Of a stretch of 6,225 nt of DNA, positions 5,291-6,225 are shown one piece after another. Both the position numbers and the translations under genes were made by a program. Positions within the stretch are counted from its first letter, which is position 1; the number at the start of each line of letters is the position of its first letter. Source of the DNA: Deltaproteobacteria bacterium (GTDB taxonomy: Bacteria > Desulfobacterota > Desulfarculia > Adiutricales > Adiutricaceae); contig JAISZP010000175.1 of NCBI GenBank assembly GCA_031269135.1, positions 1 to 6,225 of the forward strand, in the 5' to 3' direction. The notes under the pieces were generated by a model. It worked only from the letters and a program-made list of their open reading frames with translations, was not told the DNA's origin and did no database searches.

Positions 5291-6225
5291 ATGAAAAAAG
5301 TCAATCAGCTTTCAGACATACTTTTAAAATCTTTACGCGACAAACCAACCCCTGATGGAAAACCTAAAAAATATCCTGACGGCAATGGTCTATACGCTTT
5401 TATTACTCCACTTGGGACAATTTCCTTTAGGTTTAATTTTAGGCTAGAGTCTAAGTACTATACATATGTTATCGGCAATTATCCGGTCTTTACACTTAAG
5501 GAAGCTAGAGAAGCGGTTGTAAAAGCAAAAAAAGATATTGTTAATGGCATAAATCCAAGCAAAAAGAAAAATAGTACTGAACAAGCCGTCAAAACATATA
5601 CCTTCAGCAATGCCGTTGATGATTATTACAACACAAAAAAAGAAATTCTTACCCCCAAGTATTCGACTAGCATTTTAGGTAGAATAAAATATAATCTTTA
5701 TAACGATCTTAGCGAATTAAATATAACTGATATTACATCAAGTTTGTTGCTTGATACATTAAAAAAGGTTCAAAGTAAAGGCCACCATGAAACTGCTCAT
5801 AAATTACTGCGAGTTTGTGGGCAAATTTTCAGGTTTGCTATTGCCAGTCAAAAAGCCACTATCGATCCAACGGTTAATTTAAGAGGAGCATTAACCGTAG
5901 TTCCTACAAAACATAGAGCGGCTTTACAGGACCCCCAAGACCTAAGGCGAGTATTGCAAGCAATCGATGATTATCATGGTTATACTGTTGTAAAAGCCGC
6001 TCTGCAATTAGCCCCCTTATTGTTTGTAAGACCTGGCGAGCTCAGATCCGCTAAATGGTCTGAAATCGACTTTGAAACTAAACAATGGGTTATTCCAGCT
6101 GAAAAGATGAAAATGAAGCGCAAGCACTTTGTCCCCTTGGCAAGTCAAGCGGTCGATATTCTAAAGTCTTTACAGCACATTTCAGGCGATGGAGAATATT
6201 TATTTCCTGGCCCCCGGACTAAAAC
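5291..6225 (+). CDS. P4-type tyrosine recombinase / integrase (3' end outside window)
   Basis: This integrase would cut and rejoin the element's attachment site with the tRNA-Thr target. 311 codons are visible. The N-terminal arm-DNA-binding domain (DUF4102 type) shows YPDGNGLYAF (28-37), an SFRFNFR strand, GNYPVFTLKEAREA (62-75) and GINPSKKK, the standard form. The SAM-like core-binding region covers about 105-200. The catalytic domain carries box I as LFVRPGELRSAKW, with the first active-site Arg at R247, then the IPAEKMKMKRKHFVPL hairpin (268-283) that supplies the active-site Lys, and GEYLFPGPR. The window ends before the H-x-x-R and the nucleophilic Tyr, so completeness cannot be judged. 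ATG 5291 is preceded by GAGG (5278-5281) nine bases away, and the start lies just before the conserved domain. Codon choice is strongly A/T-ending, unlike pnp and truB, supporting horizontal origin. Confidence 0.93.
   Translation, partial: MKKVNQLSDILLKSLRDKPTPDGKPKKYPDGNGLYAFITPLGTISFRFNFRLESKYYTYVIGNYPVFTLKEAREAVVKAKKDIVNGINPSKKKNSTEQAVKTYTFSNAVDDYYNTKKEILTPKYSTSILGRIKYNLYNDLSELNITDITSSLLLDTLKKVQSKGHHETAHKLLRVCGQIFRFAIASQKATIDPTVNLRGALTVVPTKHRAALQDPQDLRRVLQAIDDYHGYTVVKAALQLAPLLFVRPGELRSAKWSEIDFETKQWVIPAEKMKMKRKHFVPLASQAVDILKSLQHISGDGEYLFPGPRTK

Larger units (their letters stand above)
5003..6225 (+). mobile_element. Integrase end of an integrative element inserted at tRNA-Thr (continues past the window)
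   Basis: The end of the tRNA marks a sharp change. Upstream DNA is dense with conserved operon genes of balanced composition. Downstream DNA is visibly AT-rich and opens with a P4-type integrase in the same direction as the tRNA. P4-type integrases typically recombine within the 3' end of tRNA genes and sit beside the resulting attachment site. The left junction should therefore lie within about 4970-5002. No second copy of the tRNA 3' end occurs in the window, so the right end and cargo lie beyond 6225. Whether it is an island, a conjugative element or a prophage cannot be told here. Confidence 0.72.

Noticed and set aside
5003..6225. CRISPR array or defence genes
   Set aside because: No regularly spaced repeats and no second gene are present before the window ends inside the integrase.

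Overview
The window reads as two unlike halves. Bases 1-4856 are a tightly packed, left-to-right chromosomal operon of translation and RNA-processing genes: the 3' end of rbfA, a DHH/DHHA1 phosphoesterase (NrnA-like), truB, rpsO and pnp. The order rbfA - DHH phosphoesterase - truB - rpsO - pnp is the downstream part of the nusA-infB cluster. Having the DHH gene between rbfA and truB is typical of Desulfobacterota/deltaproteobacteria and some Gram-positive lineages, and not of E. coli. A deltaproteobacterium-like, moderate-GC bacterium is my best inference, not a firm placement.

The first three genes are translationally coupled by overlaps of 4 and 8 bases, and the truB frame runs 10 bases into rpsO. 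RNA structure is concentrated around rpsO and pnp. Two hairpins lie just upstream of rpsO, inside the truB 3' end. One hairpin sits right after the rpsO stop, and three consecutive hairpins fill the pnp leader, the last one abutting the pnp ribosome binding site. This resembles the processed and autoregulated rpsO-pnp region known in E. coli, although the sequences are not the same.

After pnp comes a long hairpin and then tRNA-Thr(UGU) at 4927-5002. At the tRNA 3' end the character of the DNA changes: it becomes visibly AT-richer. It holds a strong bidirectional terminator, a near-consensus sigma-70 promoter with a T9 run inside its spacer, a structured leader of about 125 bases with four copies of GGTAT in paired orientations, and a P4-type tyrosine recombinase running off the right edge. 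This is the integrase-proximal end of an integrative element (genomic island or prophage) inserted at tRNA-Thr. Its cargo and its far attachment site lie outside the window, so no complete new system can be seen.

The points most worth a second look are the integrase control region, the tRNA-Thr insertion site (with a mismatched T-stem), and the odd C-terminus of truB. That last point may be a frameshift, a sequencing error or coding sequence sharing space with a structured rpsO leader.
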